Source: Woeseiaceae bacterium (GTDB taxonomy: Bacteria > Pseudomonadota > Gammaproteobacteria > Steroidobacterales > Woeseiaceae). Taken from it: a DNA stretch of 64,000 nt. The notes beneath the pieces are model-generated. The model searched no databases. It saw only the letters and a list, made by a program, of their open reading frames with translations, and had not been told where the DNA came from. A program made the position numbers and the translations under genes. Each line of letters opens with the position of its first letter. The stretch's first letter is position 1. Positions 43,086-51,836 of the stretch are shown here, piece by piece. The stretch is from positions 62,001 through 126,000 of the forward strand of contig JAJFKT010000010.1 of NCBI GenBank assembly GCA_021773075.1, read 5' to 3'.

Positions 43086-43742
43086 ATGTCGCAGCTTCGG
43101 CAGGGTATCGGCATGACCTCGGCGCGAACGCGGGATCGCCTTGTACGACGTCTCATGGAGCAAGGCATTCGATCGGAAGCTGTGCTGAGTCAAATCAGAA
43201 ACGTCCCGCGGCATTTGTTCGTTGATGAGGCCCTGGCAAGCCGCGCCTACGAAGACACGGCCCTACCCATTGGCCTCGGACAGACAATTAGTCAACCGTT
43301 CATAGTCGCTCGTATGACCGAGGCACTTCTGGCGGGATTCGAGGGCCAGTCTGTTCTTGAAATTGGAACTGGCTGTGGCTATCAAACGGCCGTACTTTCG
43401 CCGCTGGTAAAGAAGATTTACACGGTAGAGCGAATTCCCGAACTCTTGAAGAAGACCCGGCAGCGACTGCGCGAGCTCGATATCTACAACGTCCAGTTTC
43501 GTCCTGGTGACGGTTGGGAGGGCTGGCGGAAGTATGGGCCCTACGACGGGATCATCGTGACGGCTGCCGCTGAGACGATGCCACAGAAGTTGCTGCAGCA
43601 GCTTGCTCCAGGCGGCAGATTGGTCATTCCGATTGGTCCTCCCGGCGAGCAGGACCTCGCCATGGTGGTCAATCACCCGGACCAGTTTGAACAAATATCA
43701 TTGGGGCCCGTCAGATTTGTTCCTCTTGTGCATGGGAAATAA
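43086..43742 (+). CDS. pcm: Protein-L-isoaspartate O-methyltransferase
   Basis: Methylates isoaspartyl residues in damaged proteins, allowing repair. The 218-aa protein has the SAM-binding motif [27 protein letters not shown] and the loop [17 protein letters not shown]. It starts immediately after the surE stop and probably shares its mRNA. The 41-bp gap downstream is very AT-rich and holds the next promoter. Confidence 0.95.
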   Translation: MSQLRQGIGMTSARTRDRLVRRLMEQGIRSEAVLSQIRNVPRHLFVDEALASRAYEDTALPIGLGQTISQPFIVARMTEALLAGFEGQSVLEIGTGCGYQTAVLSPLVKKIYTVERIPELLKKTRQRLRELDIYNVQFRPGDGWEGWRKYGPYDGIIVTAAAETMPQKLLQQLAPGGRLVIPIGPPGEQDLAMVVNHPDQFEQISLGPVRFVPLVHGK

Positions 43743-43771
43743 TTGTTTAAAATCAAAATGATATTTAATAT
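43743..43771 (+). promoter_or_regulatory. Strong promoter before yqaA, giving a near-leaderless mRNA
   Basis: TTGTTT (43743-43748) and TAATAT (43766-43771) are exactly 17 bp apart in a very AT-rich stretch. Transcription would start near 43778, only about 6 nt before the yqaA ATG at 43784, and no Shine-Dalgarno site is present. This promoter could drive yqaA-nlpD-rpoS. Confidence 0.55.
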
Positions 43772-43783
43772 AGTTAATGTGAT

Positions 43784-44365
43784 ATGAAGGTTTTTGCACC
43801 CCTCTATGGGCGCGTCATCCAGTGGTCGCGCCACCGTCATGCTGAACGGTATCTCGGCATCATGAGTTTCGCGGAGTCATCTTTTTTCCCCATTCCCGTC
43901 GATGTCATGCTCGCCCCCATGGTTTTGGCGCGACGCACACAGTGGGTGCGTTTTGCGACCATTGCGACGGTGTTTTCTGTACTCGGCGGTATTGCCGGCT
44001 ACGCCATAGGTTATGGCTTGTTCGACATGCTCGAACCCTGGTTACGCGAATCCCATTATTGGAGTGCCTACGAGACAAGCCGGCAATGGTTTGACGACTA
44101 CGGCGTCTGGGTCGTATTCGTCGCCGGTTTTTCGCCCATTCCGTACAAAGTATTCACGATCGCGGCTGGCGTCGCCGTTCTCAATGTGCCCGGTTTTATC
44201 ATCGCGTCACTGATCGGTCGCGCAGGTCGTTTCTTTCTCGTCGCAGGTCTGGTCCGCTTGGGAGGGCAAAGTTTCGAGGACACACTGCAAAAATACGTAG
44301 AACGCCTTGGATGGGCAACGGTCGCAATTGCCGCTGCTGTTATCGGATGGCTTATGCTGCGATAA
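43784..44365 (+). CDS. yqaA: YqaA/DedA-like (VTT-domain) inner-membrane protein
   Basis: A 193-aa membrane protein of the SNARE-associated/VTT (DedA-related) family, with about four to five hydrophobic segments. Family features are YLGIMSFAESSFFPIPVDVML near the start, VFVAGFSPIPYKVFTIAAG in the middle and GRAGRFFLVAGLVR. Relatives take part in lipid transport across the membrane. Found between pcm and nlpD, a known arrangement in non-enteric Gammaproteobacteria. Confidence 0.85.
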   Translation: MKVFAPLYGRVIQWSRHRHAERYLGIMSFAESSFFPIPVDVMLAPMVLARRTQWVRFATIATVFSVLGGIAGYAIGYGLFDMLEPWLRESHYWSAYETSRQWFDDYGVWVVFVAGFSPIPYKVFTIAAGVAVLNVPGFIIASLIGRAGRFFLVAGLVRLGGQSFEDTLQKYVERLGWATVAIAAAVIGWLMLR

Positions 44366-44367
44366 CA

Positions 44368-45066
44368 ATGACGTACCGATTTTCATCCCGTTTGCTGATT
44401 ATCCTTCTAGCTGCCAGCTTTCTTTCGTCCTGCGGCAGTCAGTCTTCATGGCGGAATGGTCAGCAGACTCACATCGTTCGTAAGGGCGAAACCTTGTTCT
44501 CCATAGCCTGGCGGTACGGCAAGAATACTCAGGATCTGGCGCGCTGGAATCGTCTTGGAGACGGTTCGCTCATCTACCCGGGCCAGGTCCTCAAGCTGAC
44601 GGGGGCCTCGCCATCAAGTCGCCGCCCGACCAGCACCGCAGGGTCGACCACCGGCCGTGCACCGAAATCGCTACCGTCAATTCCTTCACAACCGTCGCCA
44701 AGCTGGAGCTGGCCGACTGCTGGGCGGATCAATGTCGAATTCGGCGCAAAACCGGGTACTGGCACGGGTATTTTGATCAACGGCAGGACGGGGCAGGCTA
44801 TTCACGCTGCGGCGTCGGGTCGCGTGGTCTACGCGGGCAGTGGACTGATCGGTTATGGCAAGCTTATTATTCTCAAACACAACGATACCTACCTTAGTGC
44901 TTACGGGTACAACGCGTCGCTGCTGGTCAAAGAAGGCGATCAAATAAGAAAAGGCCAGAAGATAGCGACGATGGGGGAGGGACCGGAACGCAAGCCGCGT
45001 CTGCATTTTGAAATCAGGCGCAATGGCAGGCCGGCTAACCCGCGACAATATTTGCCTGCGAGGTAA
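44368..45066 (+). CDS. nlpD: Lipoprotein NlpD, LysM plus degenerate LytM activator of amidase
   Basis: Outer-membrane lipoprotein that activates the septal amidase AmiC in E. coli. The ATG at 44368 gives 232 aa. The lipobox is LSSC, a LysM domain spans about residues 35-80 (THIVRKGETLFSIAWRYG), followed by a Ser/Pro/Thr linker and an M23/LytM domain. The usual metal ligands are missing (GTGILINGRTGQ where HxxxD is expected), as in regulatory NlpD/EnvC proteins. rpoS follows 23 bp downstream; in E. coli the main rpoS promoter lies within nlpD. Confidence 0.93.
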   Translation: MTYRFSSRLLIILLAASFLSSCGSQSSWRNGQQTHIVRKGETLFSIAWRYGKNTQDLARWNRLGDGSLIYPGQVLKLTGASPSSRRPTSTAGSTTGRAPKSLPSIPSQPSPSWSWPTAGRINVEFGAKPGTGTGILINGRTGQAIHAAASGRVVYAGSGLIGYGKLIILKHNDTYLSAYGYNASLLVKEGDQIRKGQKIATMGEGPERKPRLHFEIRRNGRPANPRQYLPAR

Positions 45067-45089
45067 TTCGACCAGCTGTTTATTGCGAC

Positions 45090-45941
45090 ATGGGGGTAGA
45101 AGAAGTGGGACAACTGCTCGACCCGACACGGCAATATCTGGACGAGATCGGTATCTCGCCACTCCTGACTGCGGACGAGGAAAAGCACTTCGCGCGACTG
45201 GCGCAACGCGGCGATGAGCCCGCCCGTCAACGCATGATCGAAAGCAATCTCAGGCTGGTCGTCAATATATCCCGACGTTACATTAATCGAGGCCTGCCCT
45301 TGCTGGACCTGATCGAGGAGGGGAACCTGGGCTTGATTCACGCCGTGAAAAAATTCGACCCTGAGCGCGGCTTCCGGTTTTCCACCTACGCCACATGGTG
45401 GATACGGCAAACGATCGAAAGGGCGATCATGAATCAGTCACGGACTGTCCGTTTGCCGATTCATATCATCAAAGACATCAATACCTGTCTTCGTGCTGCA
45501 CGGCGTTTGCGTCAAGAAAACGAAAATATTCCGACCTCGGCTGACATCGCCGTCTATCTCGACCGCGAGGTCGCGGAGGTTGAACGGCTAATGGCTTTGC
45601 ACCAGCGAGTAACGCTACGTGCAGGACCGGCTGACGAAGACGGTGCTGGCCCGATCGATATGCTGCGGGCCAGACGCGACGCTGAACCACCGCGTTGTGC
45701 GCAGGTGGAGGCAATGCATGACGTCGTTGAACACTGGGTTTGCGAACTGGATGAGAAGCAGCGCGAGGTTGTAGAACGGCGCTTCGGCTTGCACGGCTAC
45801 CATCGTGAAACGCTTGAGCAAATCGGCAATGAAATTGGTGTCACACGCGAACGCGTGCGACAGATCCAGCTGGATGCCTTAAAGAACCTGCGCACTATGA
45901 TGGAAAACGATGGCATTTCAGGCGATACGATTCTCGACTAG
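45090..45941 (+). CDS. rpoS: Stationary-phase sigma factor RpoS, short N-terminus
   Basis: Sigma-S, the general stress sigma factor. The 283-aa chain covers regions 1.2 to 4.2: PTRQYLDEIGISPLLTADEE, NLRLVVNISRRYINRGLPLLDLIEEG in two adjoining parts, the -10 recognition STYATWWIRQTIERAIMNQ and the helix-turn-helix GVTRERVRQIQLDAL. E. coli RpoS has 330 residues; the roughly 50-residue region 1.1 is absent, as no good start codon is seen between the nlpD stop and 45090. No strong Shine-Dalgarno site precedes the ATG. Confidence 0.93.
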   Translation: MGVEEVGQLLDPTRQYLDEIGISPLLTADEEKHFARLAQRGDEPARQRMIESNLRLVVNISRRYINRGLPLLDLIEEGNLGLIHAVKKFDPERGFRFSTYATWWIRQTIERAIMNQSRTVRLPIHIIKDINTCLRAARRLRQENENIPTSADIAVYLDREVAEVERLMALHQRVTLRAGPADEDGAGPIDMLRARRDAEPPRCAQVEAMHDVVEHWVCELDEKQREVVERRFGLHGYHRETLEQIGNEIGVTRERVRQIQLDALKNLRTMMENDGISGDTILD

Positions 45942-45943
45942 GT

Positions 45944-46330
45944 CTACTCTGGATACAGAATAGCCGCAACCAGTCGACCTTCACCGGCCAGTACATTAAA
46001 GGTCCGCGCAGCTGCAGACGTGTCCATAATTTCCAAACCGATTCCCAATCGCGCAAATGCGAAAGTGAGTTCGCGTGGAGGGAATTGACTTCTGGCACCA
46101 GTGCCAACGATGACCAGCTTGGGCGCGTGTTCAAGCAACGGCTCGAAGTCATCGCAGGTCAACTCTGAAAAGGGCGATGGTTTCCACGTCAGTATCATTT
46201 CCTGCGGCGTCAGGGCGATAGCATCGCAGTAAACCTGCTCATTGATTCGTATACCTTCGGCGTCAACGCCGCGTACCGCCAGTGCCGTGGGTAATTCTCT
46301 TGTGAATTTCAAACGCGCTTCCCTTACCAT
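45944..46330 (-). CDS. DUF498 / Mth938-like domain protein
   Basis: A 128-aa protein (if started at the ATG at 46330) of the Mth938/DUF498 fold, to which the mitochondrial complex I assembly factor NDUFAF3 belongs. Recognisable features are the start REARLKFTRELPTALAVRGV, LVIVGTGARSQFPPRELTFAF and EIMDTSAAARTFNVLAGEGR near the end. Its molecular function in bacteria is not known. It converges on rpoS (3 bp apart) and is divergent from the gene at 46342, with only 11 bp between start codons. Other ATGs at 46339, 46351 and 46372 are possible. Confidence 0.75.
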   Translation of the reverse strand: MVREARLKFTRELPTALAVRGVDAEGIRINEQVYCDAIALTPQEMILTWKPSPFSELTCDDFEPLLEHAPKLVIVGTGARSQFPPRELTFAFARLGIGLEIMDTSAAARTFNVLAGEGRLVAAILYPE

Positions 46331-46341
46331 CTGCGCCATAA

Positions 46342-47316
46342 GTGAACGCATCATATGACAAAAATGCTGCAATCGTAGTACTGCCGCCGGTTTCCAGTGG
46401 CCGCCTCGAAGACGCGGGTCTCAGAACGTGGCTGGCACAGTCCGATCTGGCGCTCGAAACAGGTCCCGAGGAGCTGTTGGCAAAAGTCTTGAAGGAGCTT
46501 GGGCTTCCGATTCCCGGGCAGGGATTGGCGGCTCTCAGGATGTGGGGACAAACTGGCGACCGACCGACTAAATGGATCGCTGCGGCTGATCCCGTATATC
46601 TGGAGCCCCGACTCGACCATCTATGCCTGCACTCGCTGCGTCGAGTCGGTATTCAGCCTGGCCATTTTCGCGCGCTAATTGATCACTTGCAGGCGACGCT
46701 GGCGAAGGATGATCAATTTGGATTTACGCGACTCGGATCCTACGGTTACCTGAGTGCAAAAAACGGCATAGCGACAGCGTCAATTCCTGCCTATGTCGTC
46801 GATCAACAAAAGCCCGATGAATACCTGCCGTCAGGCGACGACACGGCGACGCACCGAAACCTGCTCAGCGAAATCGAGATGGCGCTACACGAACATGACG
46901 TGAATCTTGAGCGCGAGGCGAACGGGGAGTTACCCGTAAACTCCTTGTGGCTGTGGGGTGGCGGTAACGCGCCGGAGAAAATTACGCGCGTACAGCCGCC
47001 ATTGTTTTCTGACGACGCATTGCTAACGGGCTGCTGGTATTCAGCAACGGCCGTTGCTGAGCCCTGGCTCGGAAGTATATCGGCATGCATCGAGGCATCC
47101 GTGGCTGGATTTGTTGCTGAAATTCCGCAAGTCGACGACAGCCCGGAGCTTCTTGAAGATTGTCTGCGGGAGCTGCGTGGAGCGTTGCGTAGAGGTCGCT
47201 TGAGCAGCCTGACGCTGTTGTTCCGTGATGGGCTGCGCGCGCACGTGAGCAAATCTCATGCGCTGCGGGTCTGGCGTCGCAGTTCGCGTTTGCTGGAGGC
47301 GCCGAAGCGCTCGTGA
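46342..47316 (+). CDS. Conserved protein upstream of recJ (COG4255-like), function unknown
   Basis: A 324-aa protein starting at a GTG. It begins with a short stretch like AAIVVLPPVSSGRL, has AADPVYLEPRLDHLCL near residue 73, and ends with a long helical region (LEDCLRELRGALRRGRLSSLTLLF). I recognise the layout as a family often found before recJ and sometimes named phosphoglycerate mutase in databases. The catalytic Ser and metal ligands of a true phosphoglycerate mutase are not evident, so no activity is assigned. The stop overlaps recJ by 4 bp (GTGA), suggesting joint expression. Confidence 0.65.
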   Translation: MNASYDKNAAIVVLPPVSSGRLEDAGLRTWLAQSDLALETGPEELLAKVLKELGLPIPGQGLAALRMWGQTGDRPTKWIAAADPVYLEPRLDHLCLHSLRRVGIQPGHFRALIDHLQATLAKDDQFGFTRLGSYGYLSAKNGIATASIPAYVVDQQKPDEYLPSGDDTATHRNLLSEIEMALHEHDVNLEREANGELPVNSLWLWGGGNAPEKITRVQPPLFSDDALLTGCWYSATAVAEPWLGSISACIEASVAGFVAEIPQVDDSPELLEDCLRELRGALRRGRLSSLTLLFRDGLRAHVSKSHALRVWRRSSRLLEAPKRS

Positions 47317-49034
47317 AATCGCTGCGCCCTGTTATTCGTCGGCCGCTACCCGCGCAGTCTGACCTCGATGGATTCGGCAATATCGATCCACTGCATGCCC
47401 GCCTGTTCGCATCGCGAGGGCTAAACGGCGCTCGGGAGCTCGACTATGGGCTCGCTCAGCTGGCGCCAGTCAGCTCACTGGAAAACATCGACGACGCTGC
47501 AAATCTCGTTATTTCGAAACGAGCGAAGCGCATAATCGTTGTTGGTGATTTCGATGTTGACGGCGCAACGAGTACGGCGCTCGTGCTGCGTTGTCTACGC
47601 GAATTCGGCTTCGGTGACGTTGAGTACCTCGTGCCGAACCGTTTCGATTATGGCTACGGCCTGTCGCCCGAGATCGTCGACGTTGCCGCAGCTCGGTCGC
47701 CGGGCTTGCTCATTACTGTTGATAATGGTGTTTCGAGCATTGATGGTGTCGCCCGTGCAAATGAGCTGAGCATTCCGGTTTTGGTGACTGATCACCATTT
47801 GCCGGGCGATGAACTTCCAGATGCTGCAGTGATTCTTAATCCGAATCTGAAAGACAGTCGATTTCCGAGCCGCAATCTTGCCGGCGTCGGCGTTGCTTTC
47901 TACCTGATGGCCCGAATTGGGCGTCTTCTGGAGGAGCAGGGCCAGGTCGGTGCAGCGAAAATTCCGGCGCGCTATCTGGACCTGGTTGCGTTGGGAACGG
48001 TCGCCGATGTTGTGCCACTGGACCACAACAATCGGATTCTCGTGCAGCAGGGACTGATGCGAATGCGCGCGGGGCATGCCGTGCCGGGAATCGCGGCGTT
48101 ACTCAATCAGTCAGGAAAAACGCAGTCCAAGTGCGTCAGCACGGATCTGGGATTTGGTGTTGGACCACGGATCAACGCGTCGGGGAGGCTTGAGGACATC
48201 TCGGTTGGTATTGAATGTCTGCTGACCGATAGCGCCACCACGGCGATCGAATACGCACGCGTTCTGGATCAGATAAACGGCGAACGCCGCGACATCGAAG
48301 CGACCATGCGTGAACAGGCATTTCGGTACGTCGATAAGCTCGGTGTGCAGCGTTGGCCAAGCTGTGTCTGTGTATACGACAAGACATGGCACCAGGGTGT
48401 CGTTGGCCTCATTGCTGCGCGAGTGAAAGAGCGTTGTCATCGACCGGTCATCGCGTTCGCACGCGACGGTGAGCATTTTCTAAAAGGATCAGCCCGATCG
48501 ATTCCGGGTGTACATATTCGCGACTTGCTGGAAGCCGTATCCACAGTTAAGCCGGGTCTTATTGAGAAATTTGGCGGACATGCGATGGCCGCTGGATTGA
48601 CGATCGCGGAGCCTGCGCTGGACGAGTTCAAGGTGGCGGTTGCCGAGCAAATGCAGCGCCTCTATCCGCGTGCCGATTTCAGTGGAGCAATAACGACTGA
48701 CGGGCCATTGCCCGGCTCGGCGCTTAATCTCGGCTTCGCCCGTTCATTGCGTGATGCAGGCCCGTGGGGGTCTGCTTTTCCCGAGCCCATGTGGAGCGGT
48801 GATTTTGCGGTTGTCGAACAACGGACCGTTGGAGAGAATCATCTTAAGATGCGCGTGCGTCCGGCGAATGGCGGCAGCGCAATCGATGCCATCGCTTTCA
48901 ACCAGGCTGGATCTGTGTATCGCGGGATAGTGCAGCTGGCTTATAAGCTTGATGTAAATGAGTTTCGTGGTGTTGAGAACCCACAGCTCGTTGTTGAGCA
49001 AATTGCTGCCTTGCATGACAGTTCTGAATCATAG
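47313..49034 (+). CDS. recJ: Single-strand DNA exonuclease RecJ
   Basis: 5'-3' single-strand DNA exonuclease of recombination and mismatch repair. The 573-aa chain has the DHH-family motifs VVGDFDVDGATSTAL (about 72-86), PNRFDYGYGLSPEIV, LLITVDNGVSS and VTDHHLPGDELP, followed by DHHA1 with EKFGGHAMAAGLTI near 430 and a C-terminal OB-fold. Starts at a GTG overlapping the upstream stop. prfB begins 67 bp later. Confidence 0.95.
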   Translation: MKSLRPVIRRPLPAQSDLDGFGNIDPLHARLFASRGLNGARELDYGLAQLAPVSSLENIDDAANLVISKRAKRIIVVGDFDVDGATSTALVLRCLREFGFGDVEYLVPNRFDYGYGLSPEIVDVAAARSPGLLITVDNGVSSIDGVARANELSIPVLVTDHHLPGDELPDAAVILNPNLKDSRFPSRNLAGVGVAFYLMARIGRLLEEQGQVGAAKIPARYLDLVALGTVADVVPLDHNNRILVQQGLMRMRAGHAVPGIAALLNQSGKTQSKCVSTDLGFGVGPRINASGRLEDISVGIECLLTDSATTAIEYARVLDQINGERRDIEATMREQAFRYVDKLGVQRWPSCVCVYDKTWHQGVVGLIAARVKERCHRPVIAFARDGEHFLKGSARSIPGVHIRDLLEAVSTVKPGLIEKFGGHAMAAGLTIAEPALDEFKVAVAEQMQRLYPRADFSGAITTDGPLPGSALNLGFARSLRDAGPWGSAFPEPMWSGDFAVVEQRTVGENHLKMRVRPANGGSAIDAIAFNQAGSVYRGIVQLAYKLDVNEFRGVENPQLVVEQIAALHDSSES

Positions 49035-49101
49035 GTCGGCATGCTAAGATCGCGCCCCTTTGTGCTGCCCAATGATCGGATCAGACAATTCGGAACGAAT
49101 A

Positions 49102-50197
49102 ATGGAAACCAGTCAGATAAAACAATCGATAGTCGACCTTACTGAACGCACTGACGCGTTGAGGAGGTATCTTTGACTACGACTCCAGGGCTGAGAGACT
49201 TACCGAGGTAGAGCGCGAACTCGAGCAACCCGATGTGTGGAACCAGCCAGACAGGGCGCAGGCATTAGGCCAGGAGCGTGCCGGACTTGAACAGATTGTC
49301 AAAGGCCTGGATGAACTAACGACGGGGCTGGCGGAAGCCGACGAATTGTTGGCGATGGCTGTTGAAGAGGATGACAGCGATACAGTTGACGAGGTGGTAA
49401 CAGATCTCGCATCGCTCGAGAAAATCGTCGCTGGGCTGGAATTTCGTCGCATGTTCTCCGGAGAGATGGATACCAATAACGCCTACGTCGATATTCAGTC
49501 GGGAGCGGGTGGTACAGAAGCTCAGGATTGGGCCGAGATGGTGCTTAGAATGTACTTGCGCTGGGCGGAGGCACAAGGATTTAAAGCACAGGTCATTGAG
49601 GCCTCGGCCGGAGAAGTTGCCGGTGTAAAAAGCGCGACGGTCCACGTTGTTGGCGAATACGCGTACGGATGGTTGCGGACTGAAACCGGTGTGCATCGCC
49701 TCGTTAGAAAGTCGCCGTTTGATTCGGGTAACCGGCGCCATACTTCCTTTGCATCGGTATTCGTGTCGCCAGAAGTGGATGACGATATTGACATCGAAAT
49801 CGACCCTTCCGATTTGCGTATCGATGTGTATAGGGCCAGTGGTGCAGGCGGTCAGCATGTAAACCGTACAGAGTCCGCGGTCCGCATAACACACGTGCCT
49901 ACGAACACAGTTGTGCAATGCCAAAATGATCGCTCACAGCATAAGAACAAAGCGACAGCGATGAATCAGCTCAAGGCTAAACTGTACGAACTGGAGATGC
50001 AGGAGCGAAGAGCTGCTGCGTCAATTGTTGAAGATAGCAAGGCGGATGTTGGCTGGGGGAGCCAGATTCGTAACTACGTGCTTGATCAAAGCCGCATCAA
50101 GGATTTGCGTACCGGCGTCGAAACCGGTAACACTCAAGCGGTATTGGACGGCGGACTGGGCGCGTTTATCGAAGCCAGTCTGAAACAGGGGCTGTAA
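49102..50197 (+). CDS. prfB: Peptide chain release factor 2, with programmed +1 frameshift
   Basis: Recognises UAA and UGA stop codons. Codons 1-24 run from the ATG at 49102 to CTT (49171-49173), then an in-frame TGA at 49174. Shifting +1 continues at GAC (49175) through to the stop at 50197, giving 364 aa. The join is 49102-49173 plus 49175-50197. The site AGGAGG-TAT-CTT-TGA-C matches the known autoregulated slip: low RF2 makes the ribosome pause at TGA and shift. Downstream motifs are the stop-reading SPF (in VRKSPFD) and the catalytic GGQ ([14 protein letters not shown]). This is regulation, not a broken gene. Confidence 0.97.
49162..49177 (+). promoter_or_regulatory. RF2 programmed frameshift signal
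   Basis: AGGAGGTATCTTTGAC: an internal Shine-Dalgarno-like AGGAGG, 3 nt, the slippery CTT, the UGA stop and a following C that weakens termination. E. coli has AGGGGG here; AGGAGG pairs even better with the 16S rRNA end. Confidence 0.95.
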
Positions 50198-50224
50198 GAA
50201 TACTGCAGGAATGATGGAATACTC

Positions 50225-51739
50225 GTGAGTAACGACAAACAACAAGACCAAAAGGTCGACGAAAACAAATTAATCGCTGAGCGACGTAGCAAGCTGGAAG
50301 TTCTGCGTGAGAATGGCAATGCCTATCCAAATGACTTTCGCCGCAATGCGCTCGCCGGCCAATTGCATCAGACCTTCGCGTCGCATGAAGACGAAGCGCT
50401 GCGTGAAGAGCACGTAAAAGTATCTGTTTCAGGCCGCATGATGCGAAAAAATGTCATGGGCAAAGCAAGTTTCGTCGGGGTGCAGGATCGTTCCGGCGTC
50501 ATACAGCTACGCCTGGAACGTGACCGACTCCCCGAGGGCGTGTATCAGTCATTTAAGAAATGGGATGTCGGGGATATTGTCGGCGCGACTGGCGAATTGT
50601 TCCGAACGCAAAAGGGCGAGTTGACCGTTCTCGCTGACGAAGTTCGACTCCTCACCAAATCATTGCGGCCGCTGCCAGAGAAATGGCACGGCCTGTCCAA
50701 TCAGGAGACACGTTATCGGCAGCGCTACGTCGATTTGATCATCAATGACTCGAGTCGTGAAATTTTTCGCAAGCGCTCAGAAGTTATTACGTATATGCGT
50801 TCTTTCCTGGAAGCAGCGGATTTTTTGGAAGTCGAAACGCCAATGATGCAGACGACGCCGGGCGGCGCGAACGCGCGTCCATTCAAGACGCATCACAATG
50901 CGCTGGACATGCAGCTTTTTATGCGCATCGCGCCGGAACTAAATCTCAAGCGACTTATTGTCGGCGGCTTTGATCGCGTCTATGAAATCAATCGAAATTT
51001 TCGCAACGAAGGTGTGTCGACGCAGCACAATCCTGAATTCACAATGCTGGAAGCGTATCGCGCCTACGCGGACTACAACGACTGGATGGATATGACCGAG
51101 GCTATGTTTCATGGCATGGCGGATGCGATCAACGGGACGACCATTGTCGAATACCAGGGCGAGACATTCGATTTCGGCAAGAAATTCCATCGGGTAACGG
51201 TGGAGGAGGCTATTGCGGCCTATAACACCGAATTTGATATGGACAAAGTACGCGATCGCGAATATCTCGCGGATTACTGCGAAAAGATCGGTGTGCACGT
51301 GCAGGACAACTATGGAGCGGGCAAGCTGCAGATCGAAATTTTCGATGCGACCGGTGAGGCAAATTTGCGCGAACCGACCTTCATTACGCAATACCCGACC
51401 GAAGTATCACCGCTGTCGCGAGTGAATGATGATGATTCGTTCGTAACGGATCGCTTCGAATTATTTATCGCAGGTCGTGAGATCGCGAACGGTTTCTCGG
51501 AGCTAAACGATCCTGAAGAGCAGGCAGATCGCTTCCGTGCGCAGGTTGAAAATGCGGCTGCGGGTGATGAAGAAGCCATGTCTTACGATCACGACTATAT
51601 CCGCGCGCTTGAATATGGCATGCCACCAACAACCGGCATCGGTATCGGTATTGATCGACTGGTGATGTTGCTAACGGACTCTGCGTCAATTCGCGATGTG
51701 CTTCTGTTTCCGCATATGCGGCCGGAGAGTTTCGAATAA
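50225..51739 (+). CDS. lysS: Lysyl-tRNA synthetase, class II
   Basis: Charges tRNA(Lys). The 504-aa chain starts at GTG 27 bp after prfB (same order as E. coli). An N-terminal OB-fold anticodon domain (about residues 60-150) is followed by the class II core: motif 1 ending [18 protein letters not shown], motif 2 in [20 protein letters not shown], and motif 3 [20 protein letters not shown] constant-loop hairpin lies in the gap after its stop. Confidence 0.96.
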   Translation: MSNDKQQDQKVDENKLIAERRSKLEVLRENGNAYPNDFRRNALAGQLHQTFASHEDEALREEHVKVSVSGRMMRKNVMGKASFVGVQDRSGVIQLRLERDRLPEGVYQSFKKWDVGDIVGATGELFRTQKGELTVLADEVRLLTKSLRPLPEKWHGLSNQETRYRQRYVDLIINDSSREIFRKRSEVITYMRSFLEAADFLEVETPMMQTTPGGANARPFKTHHNALDMQLFMRIAPELNLKRLIVGGFDRVYEINRNFRNEGVSTQHNPEFTMLEAYRAYADYNDWMDMTEAMFHGMADAINGTTIVEYQGETFDFGKKFHRVTVEEAIAAYNTEFDMDKVRDREYLADYCEKIGVHVQDNYGAGKLQIEIFDATGEANLREPTFITQYPTEVSPLSRVNDDDSFVTDRFELFIAGREIANGFSELNDPEEQADRFRAQVENAAAGDEEAMSYDHDYIRALEYGMPPTTGIGIGIDRLVMLLTDSASIRDVLLFPHMRPESFE

Positions 51740-51752
51740 AGCGGAGCGGTTT

Positions 51753-51824
51753 GCGTAGCTAAAGATCAGACTTTCATTTCTCCACGACCCACAGTCGAAA
51801 AGAAAGTCTAATCTGGAGGTACGC
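51753..51824 (+). repeat. Constant-loop hairpin element, copy 3
   Basis: Arms 51753-51775 and 51802-51824 pair at 19 of 23 positions (mismatches at 51758/51819, 51761/51816, 51762/51815 and 51767/51810). The loop 51776-51801 contains the same 18-nt core TCTCCACGACCCACAGTC as the two copies in the tilS-pyrG gap. The arm sequence is unrelated to theirs. It lies between the convergent lysS and ygfZ. Confidence 0.88.
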
Positions 51825-51836
51825 TAATTGTGCGCG

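Noticed and set aside
49102..49176. prfB as a pseudogene because of an in-frame TGA
   Set aside because: The TGA is within the known RF2 programmed +1 frameshift site and the +1 frame continues with a full-length, motif-complete RF2.
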